From the NCBI RefSeq assembly GCF_016545825.1, contig NC_052618.1, forward strand, positions 21,279,561-21,343,560: a DNA stretch of 64,000 bases, given 5' to 3'. The position numbers and the translations under genes are program-made. Source of the DNA: Eucalyptus grandis. Lineage: Eukaryota; Streptophyta; Magnoliopsida; Myrtales; Myrtaceae. Of the stretch, positions 12,449 to 25,425 are shown in pieces. Each line of letters opens with the position of its first letter. The first letter of the stretch is position 1. A model generated the notes under the pieces. That model had not been told where the DNA came from, searched no databases, and saw only the letters and a program-made list of their open reading frames with translations.

Positions 12449-15400
12449 TTAGGGTTGTTCATTCTTGGAACTCTTTCCTTCCACATTGTTTTCTGTAATG
12501 TCACTAGGGTGGTCAGGTCCATGAGGAATCTTTCCAGGAAAATTCGTGGCAGAGGGATCGGATCCAAGATTACTGACAATGAAGATCAGGAAGGGTGAGC
12601 AATTCAAAATAGAAGGAAATAAAGGAGCAGCGAGAGTCCACAAGCTCACCTTTTGTCCACGATAACCATTGACCGGAGTTCACAGTTCGCAAAGCTGCCC
12701 AAATATTATATGTCGTGTCATCTCATTGCAAGATTATACTACACTACGAGAAGCATAGATGGCTCAACAACACTTCCAACCAAAAGGATACATGCAGTCA
12801 CTCATTCGTCTAAAGCATAACAATAGGATGGCCGAAATTAAATCCTATTGGAGTCCAGACGCTGGAGCATAAAGCAAGAGAGTTCAGTAATTTTCACGTT
12901 TCTGCCAAGGACAAAATCTAAGAATTAATGAACAGGCAAAACAGATACTCACTGTCTACATATTTCAGTTTTCACCAAAGGGTGACAATCTCCTCCAAAA
13001 GAAGCTAATGTGTGAAACAAGAAACCACTATGTGTAACAACTGCTATCTCCTTTTCTTTCCGTGTCCACAACCTGCAGAAGCAAAGAGGGCCATTAAAGC
13101 CAATTTTTATTGTTCAGCCGAACCAGAAGATAGTTTGCACAGACTCCTGGCTGCCAAAAGAGGGGGCAAGCAGCTGTTAATTATTGACCCTATTCATTTT
13201 ATGAGCACTCTCTATCACTAGATACAGCTGTTGGCCGTCCATGAAATAATACAGTACATTTCGCCAAGCTTACATATCCACAATATCCACATAATACTTG
13301 GCTATACTTAGCTACTAGCATAAAAACCCAGGCAATGCATGGGATATCAAATTGAAAGATAAACAAATTCATGAAATTTCAATTATTATTAGCATGAATC
13401 TGATTTTCAGAATGTTGTCCACATTGAAATGTTATTTATGTTGTTTTCCACCTATATATATATAAAATCATGTTATCTGTATCTTTCGAATTAAATAATC
13501 TTCCCATTTATTTTCCTTTTGCCATCAACTAAGCATTGTTTCTGAAATTCCCTAATTTTCTACTGTTAATTTCTTATAGACATAATGATATAGATTTCAG
13601 AAGTCAGCTAATCCTCAAAGGGAGTATATTTAATAATATGACAAATAATGTACACAGTCACCTTCAGGTAGTTAAAGTGTGGAAGAAGTAAAGTAATACT
13701 AAATCCAACTACACGTGTAATTCAGCGAAAGAATGAGGCTATAAATTTTTTATAGTATTCGTGGAGACAATAAAAATCTCACAATGGATATACAATAATA
13801 AAATTTACAATACGATTCATTAAAGAACTTTGAATGCAATTTTATTTTAATGTCGTTTCTTTTCCATGATTACTATACATTAGTAATTTTCTATGTTATA
13901 TTATCACAAATTCAGGGTTCTTTGTTTATCCTAGATGAATACATGTAGATCACACATAATACATCTTTTTTCTTTCAATTAGTTTATCAAAATTTGGAAA
14001 ACAGAAAACACCATAGTATTATTATTAGTAGTATAATTACATGAAACCCCTTTGTCTTTTTATTCTTTATAGAGTGTTAAGTGGCTTTTCTATATTGGGA
14101 AAATTAAAAATATGGCATCAAAGTAACTTGTCAATTGTCATCACACTAAAATCACCAAAACTTTCAAATTAGTAGTATGATACGGTACTTAGCTACAGTT
14201 AGCTACTGTAAGTTGTCTGGTTACAGAAGGCCTATTATAAGTTTACATGGGTCCTGCAAATCCAACAAGGTAGAAGCACTCAGGCAATTGAAAAATCCTG
14301 CCTAAGATTGTCATATATATAGAGCTACATCAAACTGGACCAGCATAAAGTAAAGCAAGAATAATCCTATGTATTGAAGATCCCAGTTGCATCTTCTGTT
14401 GTCTATCTCTTGCCACTTATCATGCTTGCCTATAGAGAGTAGAGAATTATCCATAGAGCTGACAAAGCATATCCACTAGTTTGACCACATCCAGTTTTGA
14501 AGCTGAACTTGGGGCACTTAGGGAAGGTTTAAAAGTATTAATTCAACCAAGCTGCACAAATGCAAGTTGAATTGGAGGCCAATGAAATCTTAAACTATCT
14601 GTTGTCAAATCTTCTGAACTAATGCCTCTAATAATGGATTGCAGGATGCTCCTCAACCAGGGAGGCAAATCAAGTTGCTGATGTGCTAATTGAAATGGGA
14701 AGGACAACAAATCAAAGACACCAACTTTGGAACCAAAGCCAGGATGAACACACATTTTTGGCCAAACAAGACTTAAAAAGCCTCCTTGCTACTAGACTTA
14801 TTACTGTGGACTTGGATGTAGCTTCCTTAACCATTGAAATGGGCGAAATGCAAGCTTCAAGTAGCTTATGTGATGGTAGAAATGTATTAGGAAATAAGCC
14901 TGATAGCAGGGTGGGCTCTTAGTATTTTGACTACCTATGGTGCTGTTTTACGCTGTTTTTGCTGGTTTGCTTGATAATCTGCTCTTAGTTCATTAATGGA
15001 TATCTATGTTTTATAGGGGGAGAAAAAGAATGTGGCATAATATGATTACAAGAGAAAACCATAGGCTAATGAAACTATTGAAATTGCAGTTTCATTATAT
15101 TGTACAGTATATGATAGGACAGAGCTTACAAATAAAACTGAATTCCATACAAATGTGAGTTAGTTTTGCTGCTGTAATCCTGCTCACCAAAAAGTGAGTG
15201 GTTTAGCAGCATGTCAACGCCTAAAAAGTAGTTAAGCAAACACTGACCAGTTTAGGAATTTCAGTCCCCTATCTGCAAGTTCTTGTTTTGTCTCTCTAAC
15301 ATCAGCCTTCCACAATACATCCTCATCACTCTCGATCTGCACATAATGAGACATAATGACCAAGCTGCCACAAATTAGAAAGATCGAAAGAAGAGCACAT

Positions 15401-18400
15401 AAAGCAGATTAACTTAGCACTTTGAAGCATCAAAGACGTTCTAGTGTTATATATAACAGAAATATACTGATTTATTTTAGTATATACTAAGTCAAGTACT
15501 TTCCAGTGAGAAATCAACTCCTGGAAAAAGAAATTGGTAATCAGTAATACATCTTCTCTTATCACAAGGATGAACTCCCTGCAATCAGGAAAGGAGAAAA
15601 GAGTTTAGAATCCATGCATAACAAAATGCCAATGCTAAGGATTGCATTAATCTACTCAGGTAACCAAAAGGAAAACAAATGGAAAAGAGAAAGTGCCTAA
15701 ACTAGTTAGATGAAGACACTGAAGTTCTCTAGTACTTGCAAGACAAACTTGCTTATTACAACAAGTTGGCACAAGGACATGATGCATCAAATAACCAAAT
15801 GACATCCTTGACTATGAATGAAGGGAACTAGAGTCAGAAAAGCTTAAGGAGCCATGGATCTAATCATTTTCTAGGAAATCAACATGAAACACTCAGAACG
15901 AATGAGGAGAGGGTTACAAAAGCATTTGACAGCACCTAAATTGGCTATATTTATTGCACTACCTAACTGACAGAACCTACTTAAGATCGTCGGTGCAGTT
16001 TTAACTCTCAATTGTACCATGTCTATCCATCTCCTTTCTTTTGCTTAAGTGAGGAGCTTACTAACATTAAGCCAGCCATGCACAATGTTAAACCACTTAC
16101 TTTTAATCTATGGATGTCATTCTCAGGTTTACCTACTGAGGGCCTCACCAATTGAACTTGCACTATCCAGATTCCTCAGGCTTAGCTAGATAACTATAGG
16201 GAATGAATGTGACAAGATTTTCTTAGAGCAACTCTCTTGTTTCAGGAAAGCACGAATTACAAGCATCGTATAGCACTGCCCACAACCTTATGCACATGCA
16301 AAGACCAACTCAAACAGAAAAGGCCCATTAATCAGCAAGAGGAATCTTTGAGGTTTATCCATTCTTATGTCCATTATCTGAAAGCTTTCAATATGCTGAG
16401 AAGTCTAAAAGAAACTTACATGCATACATATATATTAGGTGTCCCACATTCCCATTAAAAAGCATGAAGTGTAGCATTGCGTAGAGCACATTTAAACAAC
16501 GCATACCAAATGTTCTCGACAAAGTTCTACTGCTACAACTGGTGGAGAGTCTACACTCGAAATAGCAGCATGAGCACTATTTCCTGCATTTGCAACCATT
16601 AGTGGTAGTACATCCAACCTATCTGTGTAGGCTTCGCCACCAAATACTCCAACAGCTGTTTGAAGAGTCCTACAAAGCCATGTTAATAAGAACTGCAAGA
16701 ATCAAACATCTAATAAAGCATTACAAAGAAAATGGAATATTATCTTGCACAAGTTTATGATGAACAGATATCACATTCTTTACTTAGCCATAGGCAAAGT
16801 TAACTGATACAGCACTATACATTGGCTATTGAAGTCACTAAAAGAATTATCTGCAGCAGGTTTCAAAAGCTCTAACAGAAAGCCCATGTAATTCCTTCAA
16901 TCTTTTATGCAGCCCGTGACATTTCAAGGCAAAGTCCTATTCTAGTCAATGTGCCTAGACAGAAGTCACAGTTAATCCATCTATAATCCTGCTCAAAGTT
17001 TCAAGAGGCAAAATTCCATGTGACACTACTCAAAAGAAATTCCTAAAAGAACGACCCACTTCAGTATACTGACGCAACTTCCCATGGCTTTTGATCCCAA
17101 ATAGGCCTCATAGAAGACCTCTTAAAATTCAATTTTTCCAAATCTTCCCCTTATAGGTCCATGGCTTCTATTTATAGGGATGATCACCTATTTTTTATGT
17201 TGACCTTTTCAAGGAAATGATTAGCACAACTATTCTACTTCAGTGATGAACACTTTCTCCCTACCTAACAGATCACAATTCAGAATCCACAGCAAGCAGT
17301 AATAGCATTATTATCAGTTCCAGCATACAGAGGAATTCATAAATCAGTCAAAAAGCACACAAGCACTAGCAGCAGTACCTCAGCAAAGGAGATGTTATGA
17401 CTAAATCAATCTTCTTGGAAAGTCCACATGCCTGAACATGCTTCCTCAGATTATCGACCTGAGCAGCACAGCGAAGCACAACACGTGTTTTTCTAAGATG
17501 GACAATTCAGCCCGAAATAATATGAAATGTATGTAAATGTGGAGGATTCTTACTGAAAAATAAGACTGTTGAAAGCAAAATTACCTGCTGCCAACCTAAT
17601 GGAGTGAGTTGTGCATCAAAATAATCTGGGTTCATGTAAGCTTTGTAGTTCTTATCTCCCTCTACATTGTGAATCCCCTGTCCATGCCTAACCTGGATAT
17701 GAAGTCTCATAACATCATATTCTCTTCAATGCATTGCAAGAAATCCGCTAAGAGGAATACAATGACATCCTTCACCAGGAGTTGCAACTTCAAATCCAGA
17801 ACTGACACAATATATCCTTAAACAGATGAAATTGACACTGACCAGATGAAGAGTCTTGCAGCGATGCAAAGGAAACAAACTAGGTCCTGAAGCTCCCTCC
17901 ATATCTGCCATGGATTGTTTACATGCAAAGGAAGCAACAACTATGTAGATAACAATAACAAGCAAGCGGCTGCATTAACAGTACAATATGAAGTTATAAG
18001 GAGAGAATATGCCCTCCAAAGTTGTGCCCCAAGTAGGAGCAATTCCGAGATGAAAAAAAGCAGGGAAGTTGAAGAAAAAGCCCACTAAAGTATGACATCA
18101 ACTAAAAGCAAACAAGAGGATGGTTAAAGTCATTGCGAAGCATCAGATCATGTCAACTGTCAAGAGCTCCACCAGCACTACTTTTGCATCAAGGACAAGG
18201 AATCAATGCTTCTGAAAAGTCACTAATTTGAAGATGTTCTGCTTTCATCTCACAAATGGGTCAGAGCCCGGCTCCAAAGCTAAAAGAATCACCCCCATAA
18301 AAATAAATCAATCCCAGCCTGAGCTGCTAATTAGCCCACCATTCTTTCCAAAAAATCAACTTGTACCACCCAACCGATGATGCTCCTTCCTAACGATGAC

Positions 18401-18872
18401 AGAGTTCGTATACGCCATGCTAAGTTGCAAACAACAAAGACATACGTCCAAAACAAGATGCCACATGAAACAGAAGAGAGCCCACTATTACCGGTCGAAA
18501 GAACTGAACAAAAGCAGATTCAAGAGCCTCCCAGTTCACCCATCAACCAATCGAAACACCCAAAAAAAAAAAGCTAAACCAAGAAAGACCACACAACACG
18601 CCACGGATCAGCAAAGATCCGGGGCAAGAAGACCGCGGAATCAAGAACCCATTTGCGAATGCGAACGTATCTCACCGGAAGGAGACGAGCGGCGGCAACA
18701 GCGGACCGACAGAGGCAGCGGGAGGGACCGATGTGCGGTCCAAGTAGCGGGTGATGCTGCTGCTGAAAAAGGAGGATAGATGGAGGTGAAAAGGGTGATG
18801 GCGCAGTGGTGAGTTGGGGCTGGGACTGATATGATTGGCGAGTGAGGAGGAGCAGCCAAAGGAGACATCCAA
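12449..18872 (-). CDS. phosphoglycerate mutase-like protein (histidine phosphatase superfamily)
   Basis: The coding exons, in transcript order, are 17911(ATG)-17843, 17692-17585, 17458-17379, 16669-16507, 15578-15504, 15336-15248, 13072-12953, 12694-12650 and 12572-12449. They join in frame to 290 residues and a TAA. The superfamily RHG motif is present as TLHLVRHGQGIHNVEGDKN, and the second catalytic His lies in AVVTHSGFLFHTL. Other family landmarks are HLTPLGWQQ-like QLTPLGWQQ, SPLLRTLQTAVGVFGGE, VELCREHLGVHPC and IESDEDVLWKADVRE. The length matches plant phosphoglycerate-mutase-like proteins, which are histidine phosphatases whose substrate is not settled. An upstream exon (18872-18676), spliced to an acceptor at 17970, extends the frame by 85 residues. 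All introns are GT-AG except the one after 15504, which begins GA (see findings). Exon 15578-15504 and its neighbours keep the family sequence, so the gene is probably functional. Confidence 0.93.
13073..15247 (-). other. large intron of the phosphoglycerate mutase-like gene
   Basis: This 2.2-kb intron lies between the exon encoding LKFLN and the exon encoding WLWTRKEKEIAVV. It is AT-rich from about 13300 to 14200 and holds no recognisable coding unit. Its length compared with the other introns suggests an old insertion, but I see no terminal repeats. Confidence 0.6.
18676..18872 (-). other. probable first exon with transit-peptide-like N-terminus
   Basis: ATG at 18872 opens 65 codons plus 2 bases ending at a GTGAGA donor (18675 down). 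Joining to the acceptor TAATGCAG, with exon start at 17969, keeps the frame through LLVIVIYIVVASFACKQS into the ATG at 17911. The extension is rich in Ser, Pro and His and poor in acidic residues, as organelle-targeting peptides are. Without transcript evidence the shorter start at 17911 remains possible, in which case this exon is 5' UTR. Confidence 0.55.
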
Positions 18873-19276
18873 CGACCGAGACCGAGGGAATCCTCTTGCT
18901 CCCTTCGTTCGTTGGACGTGATCTGCTGAGGTTTTTGTCTACTTGCTTCGTGGAGAAATTTCGGGTCGGGCTGAGGTCTTGGTCTTTTTTGCGTCCTGGT
19001 CATCTAGTAGAGATCAATTATCTTCCAAGAGGTGACGATTTGGATTTGACATGGTGATCTTGTGGTTCTCGTGTGTGCCTGATCTAGACCTTTTGACACT
19101 TAGTATTTTGATCAGGGATGGAGAAAACTGCATTTACAAAACTCGCCATTCTAATCAATCTTTAAAGTAATTCATGACATACTCTCAAGAAAAAATCGAA
19201 TGGCCTTCTACAAAAGGGAATCTATATCCGAAGCCGACACAGGGAAGTGAATACAAAATACCTAGAGATGCGAAAC

Positions 19277-19720
19277 AGCCCTCTCTTAGAAACTCGGCAA
19301 AATAGCCCTGTAACTTTAGGAGTGGGGTGCCTCCTCAATGAGACTTCTTCCAATTATGCTCAAATGGGTCATTAGTGGTGGTTGTCTCTCCCCGCCCTTT
19401 TATCTTACAAATATATATATCATTTTCTTTCCACTAAAGTGAATCTCGATCAGGAAAAATCAATAGTTCTATGCGATTTACATGAGCCCATTGAAGCCCT
19501 CTCTAAGAAACTTGGCAAAATAGCCCTATAACTTTAGAAGTAAGGGTGCCTTCTCAGCGAGACTTTTCTAATGATGCTCAAACGGGTCGTTAGCAGTGAT
19601 CATATCTTCCTGCCCTTTTACCTACAAAAAAAAAATCTCATTTTCTTTCCATAAAGTGAATTTTAATCATGAAAAATGAATGGTTCTATGCGATTTACAT
19701 GAACCCGTTGAATTAGGCGG
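19277..19720. repeat. diverged tandem duplication, about 220-bp unit
   Basis: Copy one (about 19277-19495) and copy two (about 19496-19720) share, in order, a CCCTCTCT..AGAAACT..GGCAAAATAGCCCT block, a GCTCAAA(T/C)GGGTC block, a CCGCCCTTTTA/CTGCCCTTTTA block and a TCTATGCGATTTACATGA end. They differ at many positions, so the duplication is not recent. Confidence 0.75.
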
Positions 19721-19771
19721 TGCAAATTTTTATACTACATATCACATACGTTATCCAATAACTTTTCCTTA

Positions 19772-21370
19772 TGCTATAGGTGATATAGCCAATAAAATAA
19801 AACCAATCAAATGCCGGAATGACGTAGAAGTTCATCCTTTTAGTCAAACTCAATGTAGATCTTACCTAATCTTTGATAAGTCTTTCTCCTGATTCGGTAA
19901 AATGGTCCCATGCTAGTGCTCGCTATCAATACATATTTTCCCCTTCTCCTGGAATCCAAGCGGCATCTAGGATTCGATTCTTTTATGTGCACTTAATCTT
20001 AGTGTAAGCATGACCGTCATGCTGACAAAAAGAACATCCGAATCAAAGCATAAGGTCCAAAAGAGTCTGCAGGGGATGGCTGATGAAAGAACCAGACGTG
20101 CAGATGGAAACTCATATGGAGCAAGATTGGTCAGATGATCAAAGCATCCAATCTTCCTGCCCCTAGCGATTGTCCCGAGTTAAAAATGAACTTGAAAGAA
20201 GGTTCAGGGCTTTCACCAAATGTAATAATAGGCCCAGTTAATGCAAGCCCAGCCCAAGTTCTCAAAACTCAGCCCATCCTCTTTCTTTCCTTGTTCAAAT
20301 AATTCACGTGAAGCCAAGCGATATAACTCATTCGAGTATTATATACTGAATTTGAGATAAGTGAGTTTTGACTAAAAGTACATTGCAAATGTTCAATCAG
20401 CTTAAAAGATATGTATTGCTCACCAAACTGTAATTGCTCATCTCTTTCGTTTCAAACTTTTTCAGGTTTTTCAATTAATAATGAGTAATACGAGAGCAAT
20501 ATCTATGGGAAACTCTTGGTGATTGAATTATGGGTATGAATATAGATTGTTGGATATGTTCGAATTGCTATACGTTGAGGTTTAGCCACTTCTTTTGGAA
20601 AATATAAATATATTATTTGATGGATGATAAAAATTCTGATATATTGTTTTAAATTGGAGACTACGTTCGTCAAGTTAAAAGAAGATGGCCATATCATTAC
20701 CCTTTTTTTATGTAGGATTCGGGGTTTGACACCAAAAGCCTTTCCAAAAGATCTAAGTTGCTACTGATGGATCTATCATTGCCAATCAAATTCATGTGCT
20801 CTTTGAGAAAACCCTAAAGAGATCATGTAATAAAATAGTTTTGTGTCCCGTTTAAATCCTTAACTAACGTTGTATAATCGAAGAACTAAGGTAGCACATT
20901 GCGCATTCTAGACCATGGGTAAGCTAAGGTAGAACATCTCACGAGTTCGATGAAAGCTATGAAAATGCTTCAAGAAGAATACGTCGTTTTTTGACGTTAT
21001 ATTTATCTGGAGCCGAACTTCGTGGACAATCGGCAATAGATTGTGGAGAGGATTCTCGACTTCTCGTGCATGAGTAATGAGCATGATTGAGCTCCCAAAT
21101 TCTCATCAGTGTAGGTATGAAGCGACTGTTAAATTACAATTCAAGTTGGAGGATCGATCAATTGCCAGGATCAATTAACTAAATCACTAGATAAGTTCCC
21201 TCATGAATGCTCTAATGCTAATGACACTTATTTTGCAGTCATCTCACTAAAATAACCACTGCTATTGCCAAGTGCTGTCTACATCTTCCTTTTGCTCTTT
21301 TAAAAACCATCGCGATATATGTACTTTTGACTTTTGTTTGACTCAAATTACTAAAATCTTTCAAATTGGA
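19772..21370 (+). repeat. dispersed 1.6-kb repeat, copy 1
   Basis: From the GTGATATAGCC block (about 19779) to about 21350 this is collinear with 59762-61330 with scattered substitutions and small indels. I see no long conserved ORF, LTR or terminal inverted repeat. The junction on the left differs between copies, so that end is a real boundary. Class unknown. Confidence 0.85.
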
Positions 21371-21993
21371 TATGACAGAACAAAGAGACATCAAACCAAC
21401 GAAAAGAATCAATGGATATTGTAGGAAAGAGCAAGAAGAGACATCACTGTTCCCACATAGCCCAGACAGTTTCACACAAAATACTACTGGAAAGGTAGGT
21501 TTCCTAGCGTTAATAACAGCTGAAAGGTCAAATCTTTCATTTAGAGGGAGAACGAATTATGGATTGGTCTCGTGATTAAAGAACGGATTGTATGTGAATC
21601 AGGCGTACATACCAAATTGATTATCAAAGTCAACGGATTGCAAACATATGCACATTTGCATTGAGTATTTCGGATCTGGACTTAGCCCTTGTCCAATGTG
21701 CAAAGCTAACAAGGTATTTCACGAACTTAGCACCTCATGTTCCAAAAGTGACCTTGATTCATAGAAAAAAGAAGAGGGGAAGTGTTACATTTTGTACATT
21801 GTGATTAATGATTGCTTCATTGGAATTGGAGTGGAAAGCAAAGAAAGTTGACCGAGTCCAAAGAGCAAAAGTTGAAAAGAGACAGCTACCAAATGCATGA
21901 ATACATGACATGGAGGCGGAGGAACCTAAAGAGACATGCCTTTGTATAGTCAAATGAGCTCGGTTTCTGAATTAGAGAAGGACAACCGCAAAC

Positions 21994-22388
21994 ATGAAGA
22001 TGAAGATGCAAATCACGGCTGCCGTTCAAATATTGGCATTTATTGTCGGATTTTCCCTCGTTTTCGACGTCACAAAAGGCGATCTGGACTTAACTGTGGT
22101 GACCCAACTCTGCAGCACCTTTATTACCCAGCGTGCGACAGCTTTGGGGCCAACATAATCCAGGTTTTCTACGAGCTAGAGCAAAATACGCCCAGTCAAG
22201 ATTATAATTACTATTATGCATCTCCGGATGCCGACGGCACCAAGTGCTATGGCCACGCCACTTGCAATTATGAGCTTTCGGAGCAGGATTGCTACGTGTG
22301 TTTATCACACGCTGACAACCTCATAATGAACGAGCGTCTTCCAAGTATCGGCGCTCAATTTGAGTTGAAGGATTGCAGAGTTAGGTAA
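21994..22388 (+). pseudogene. Gnk2/DUF26 secreted protein, frameshifted copy
   Basis: ATG at 21994 begins a good signal peptide (hydrophobic IAAVQILAFIVGFSLVF-like core followed by TKGD), but this frame ends at 22156. The rest of the domain is in another frame: GANIIQVFYELEQ, YNYYYASPDADGTKCYGHA and QDCYVCLSHA, ending DCRVR at 22388. The C-x8-C-x2-C core of the ginkbilobin-2 family is largely there (TCNYELSEQDCYVC). A later Cys, usual before SIGAQ, is Arg-Leu here. The frameshift lies at about 22110-22150. Family members are secreted antifungal or stress-related proteins, or the ectodomains of cysteine-rich receptor kinases; no kinase follows. Pseudogene. Confidence 0.85.
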
Positions 22389-22772
22389 CAGTAATACTTA
22401 TTTTTCAGGTTAGCTTAGTATTTTATGATCTTAGGACTCACGTGCCAAAAGTGACCTTCATTGTCATTAAGAAGGCTGAAAAGAAATAGCCACCCAACGC
22501 TTAAAACTGTTATTTTTGTGCTTCGTGATGAATGGTTGCTTCAGGCCTGGAATTTGGAGTGGAAAGTCAAACCAAGGTTATCAAGTCCAAAGAGTAAAGG
22601 CTGAAACTGCCTCCATGGGAAATCAGAGCCTTGACCCACAGCTGCTTGAATACTTTCTTGACATACCGGTGGAAAAACCAAAAGAGATTTGTTGTCTTTT
22701 GATATGCCTTTATTATGGTCAAATAAGCTCTGGTCTCCGAATCAGAGGAGGAGGACAATCAAAGACGAGAAA

Positions 22773-23129
22773 ATGAGGATGAGAGAACAAATCGTGGGTG
22801 CTGCTCAAATACTTGGATTCATGCTCGGATGTTTTCTCATTTTCGACATTGCGAAAGGCAACCCCGACATGGAACCAGATCCGCAACAGCTTTTAAGTTC
22901 CTGGCATGACAACTTTGGGGGCAACATAATTGGAGTTCTCCATGATCTAGAGATAAATATGTCTGATCGAGGTTATAACTACTATACTTCATCTCCGGAT
23001 GTTGACGGCACGAAGTGGTATGCCCATTCGACTTGCAACAATGATCTTATGTGGGGGGAATGCCTCATGTGTCTATCGTATATTAACAATTTCATATTCC
23101 ATGACTGTTTTCTGAGCATCACTGAATAA
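22773..23129 (+). pseudogene. Gnk2/DUF26 secreted protein, second copy, C-terminally truncated
   Basis: ATG at 22773 opens a signal peptide (core IVGAAQILGFMLGCFLIF) followed by one DUF26 domain in a single frame: GGNIIGVLHDLEINM, GYNYYTSSPDVDGTKWYAHS, TCNNDLMWGECLMCLSY and CFLSITE with a stop at 23127-23129. The expected SIGAQ..L.DC end is missing and the first conserved Cys is Ser (LLSSWHD). With about 119 residues and lost cysteines it is probably non-functional, although the frame is open. The upstream 300 bp resemble those of the first copy, which shows that promoter and gene were duplicated together. Confidence 0.8.
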
Positions 23130-25193
23130 TTTATAAGTTCTTTGCTCATGAATTTGAAGTTTGTGTACAAATTGTTGAATAATTGAAAGCAATGGACTTT
23201 GTTCAATAAAAAGAGTGCTTCTCGTGGATGTTGAAAGTTATGAAACATTGTAGAATGCGTTTGCTATTTCATGGCTGTTGCGGTGTAATATAAAACTTCT
23301 CTCCAATTAGGTCGCATCGACTGCATTTGATTTTGTTTTTGTTTGATTATTGGAATGTCCATTTCTCGTGACCCACTTTCAGACACGTGGCTGAAGGGAG
23401 TCTCCCTCAATCCTGATTAGAGGATATTATTGCCGTTACAAGATTGTGCCAACACTACGACTTCAGAAATAAAATTGCGGCGACATTCGTACCATTCTGT
23501 GTGAAAATCTTACTGGTGATGCAATCTAGTTTAGCATATGACTAGAATGTTGTCATGGCCTTGAAAGAGCAGAGTTGAGCAGAGAAGCTTTTCCTAGCCC
23601 CTACAGTGGCACTTATCAAGGTAACACTTACCATGACAACGTGCAAAAAAATCAAAATCAGTGAAAAATTTATGACCAAGATCAATGGGATCAAAATTCA
23701 AAATCATACAATTTCTTGCATCAGGATCGCTTGAGCTTATTACAATAGTGACAACTACATCTGAGATATATCAACAAACGAAGCAAACAATGGTTGCAAT
23801 TGAGTACAACACCTTTCTAGATTTGTCACCAGATGTGACGGAGGCCTGGTACAACCCACAGATGAGGTTGCTAACTACCATTACAATCTGTTGAAATATC
23901 CTGCAGACAAGAAAATGAGAAAACATACATATGGAACAATTCTCCTTTCATGGGAACGTTTGATTCTCTACTCATCATTCATCATTGTCGCAGTTTAACT
24001 TGCCAGTGATTGCATCTCAAGTTGCTGTCCCTGTTCTGCTTCTTTCTCTTCGGCTTCTACTTCTCTTACAAGCTTAGGCATGCTTGTTGATTGCTGATGT
24101 GTGAACACACAAGCACACAAAATCAAAAGCCACATCGTTCCTAGCAAATGCTCGTCCAGATATGAGATAAGAAGATTAATCCACACTAAGCCAACCCGAG
24201 GGGAACCAAAAATGGGTTGTGGCTGTGGTGTCATCAAAGCTTCATGGCAGCAAAAATATCGGTAAAGGAACACTGACCAAGATCAATTCAATCCAATTTC
24301 AAAAGCATGCAATATCCTGCAACAATTGAAATGGCTACTTAAGCTATCACTGTGCCATATCTAATTCCTACATGTAAAATGTAAGAGTACACAGAAAACA
24401 ATCTATAATTCTTCATATTCACTAGATCACTGGAATGAATGGGAAAAGAATGGTAGCAAAAGGAATGCATCATCTATCTAGACTTCTTGTCAGATATGTT
24501 GGAGACTCAGTATGCCCAGATGAGGATGCCAATAAACGGCGTAGGTACTCACAAAAAGAGCAAAGTAATTTATGCCGCGAGCGCCCGTGGGGGGAGGAGA
24601 TTCTTGGATTCTTGCACTTCTTGTGCGGATCACGTTTTCACTGCCGGCGGGCTGACGTGGATTATTACACTGGACGATGACGTGGTTACTGAAATTACGG
24701 TAACGCCCTCGTATAGATTTGAATCATGGATTTTATGGTTTATTGTGTAATTTACGCCGACGCCCTTGTATTGATTTGAATCAATGACTTTACGGTATTG
24801 TGTGTAATTTCATCAAGTTTCCTGCTGTTACGCCAAATGCACATTTTACGGATTCATCTTCAAGCCGTGTTCTGCTCAAACACTGTCTTGAGATCAGCCA
24901 AATTCGCTACTTTATGTCTTACATTAGAGAACATGTATATATTAATTATTTATATTAAAAATGCCCCGAGCCAACGAGTACCAGGCGCTAATGTAGTAAC
25001 CCATGCCATACTGGAAAAGCTCACGACCTTCTCAATTTTTCTTAATAAATGATTCGCTAAAAAAAAAAAAAAATTGTAAAATAATGTAGGCCGTTGGATC
25101 AATTCCAATTTACAAAATTAGCCAATGGGGTAAATACGATTTTGATTTTGTACATTGGAGACTTAAGTGATCAGAAAAAAGGGTAAAAGTTAC

Positions 25194-25224
<31 letters not shown>

Positions 25225-25425
25225 GAATTATAATTGCTATGATACATTTACCTAAAATTATATTTTGTGATGTAAAAAAATACCTCAAATTTCTTATAAC
25301 ACTAAAAACCTAAAATTTGTATCCACCACATGTCACTTTTTGAGATAAATCATATAAGTAAAAGTTTAGGATTTTTAATATCACGGGAAAAATTTTAGGA
25401 TAAATACATCACATAGATACAAATT
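23130..25425. other. no supported gene
   Basis: Short ORFs only. A minus-strand ORF at 23995-24273 ends in a charged tail (VREVEAEEKEAEQGQQ) after a hydrophobic segment, but nothing links it to a known protein or to other exons. A short duplicated motif (GACCAAGATCAAT) occurs near 23670 and 24277. Poly-A runs lie at 25060-25074 and 25194-25220. Confidence 0.4.

Noticed and set aside
14543..14922. Opposed ORFs of 70-79 codons
   Set aside because: They lie inside the large intron of the phosphatase gene and show no conserved motif or splice context.
19680..19892. 70-codon ORF ending in SQTQCRSYLIFDKSFS
   Set aside because: It spans the boundary between a tandem repeat and the dispersed repeat. 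The matching frame at 59.8 kb has a different start, so there is no shared gene structure.
23995..24273. Minus-strand 92-codon ORF with hydrophobic segment and acidic tail
   Set aside because: No homology recognised, no linked exons and no promoter; kept only as a note in the region description.
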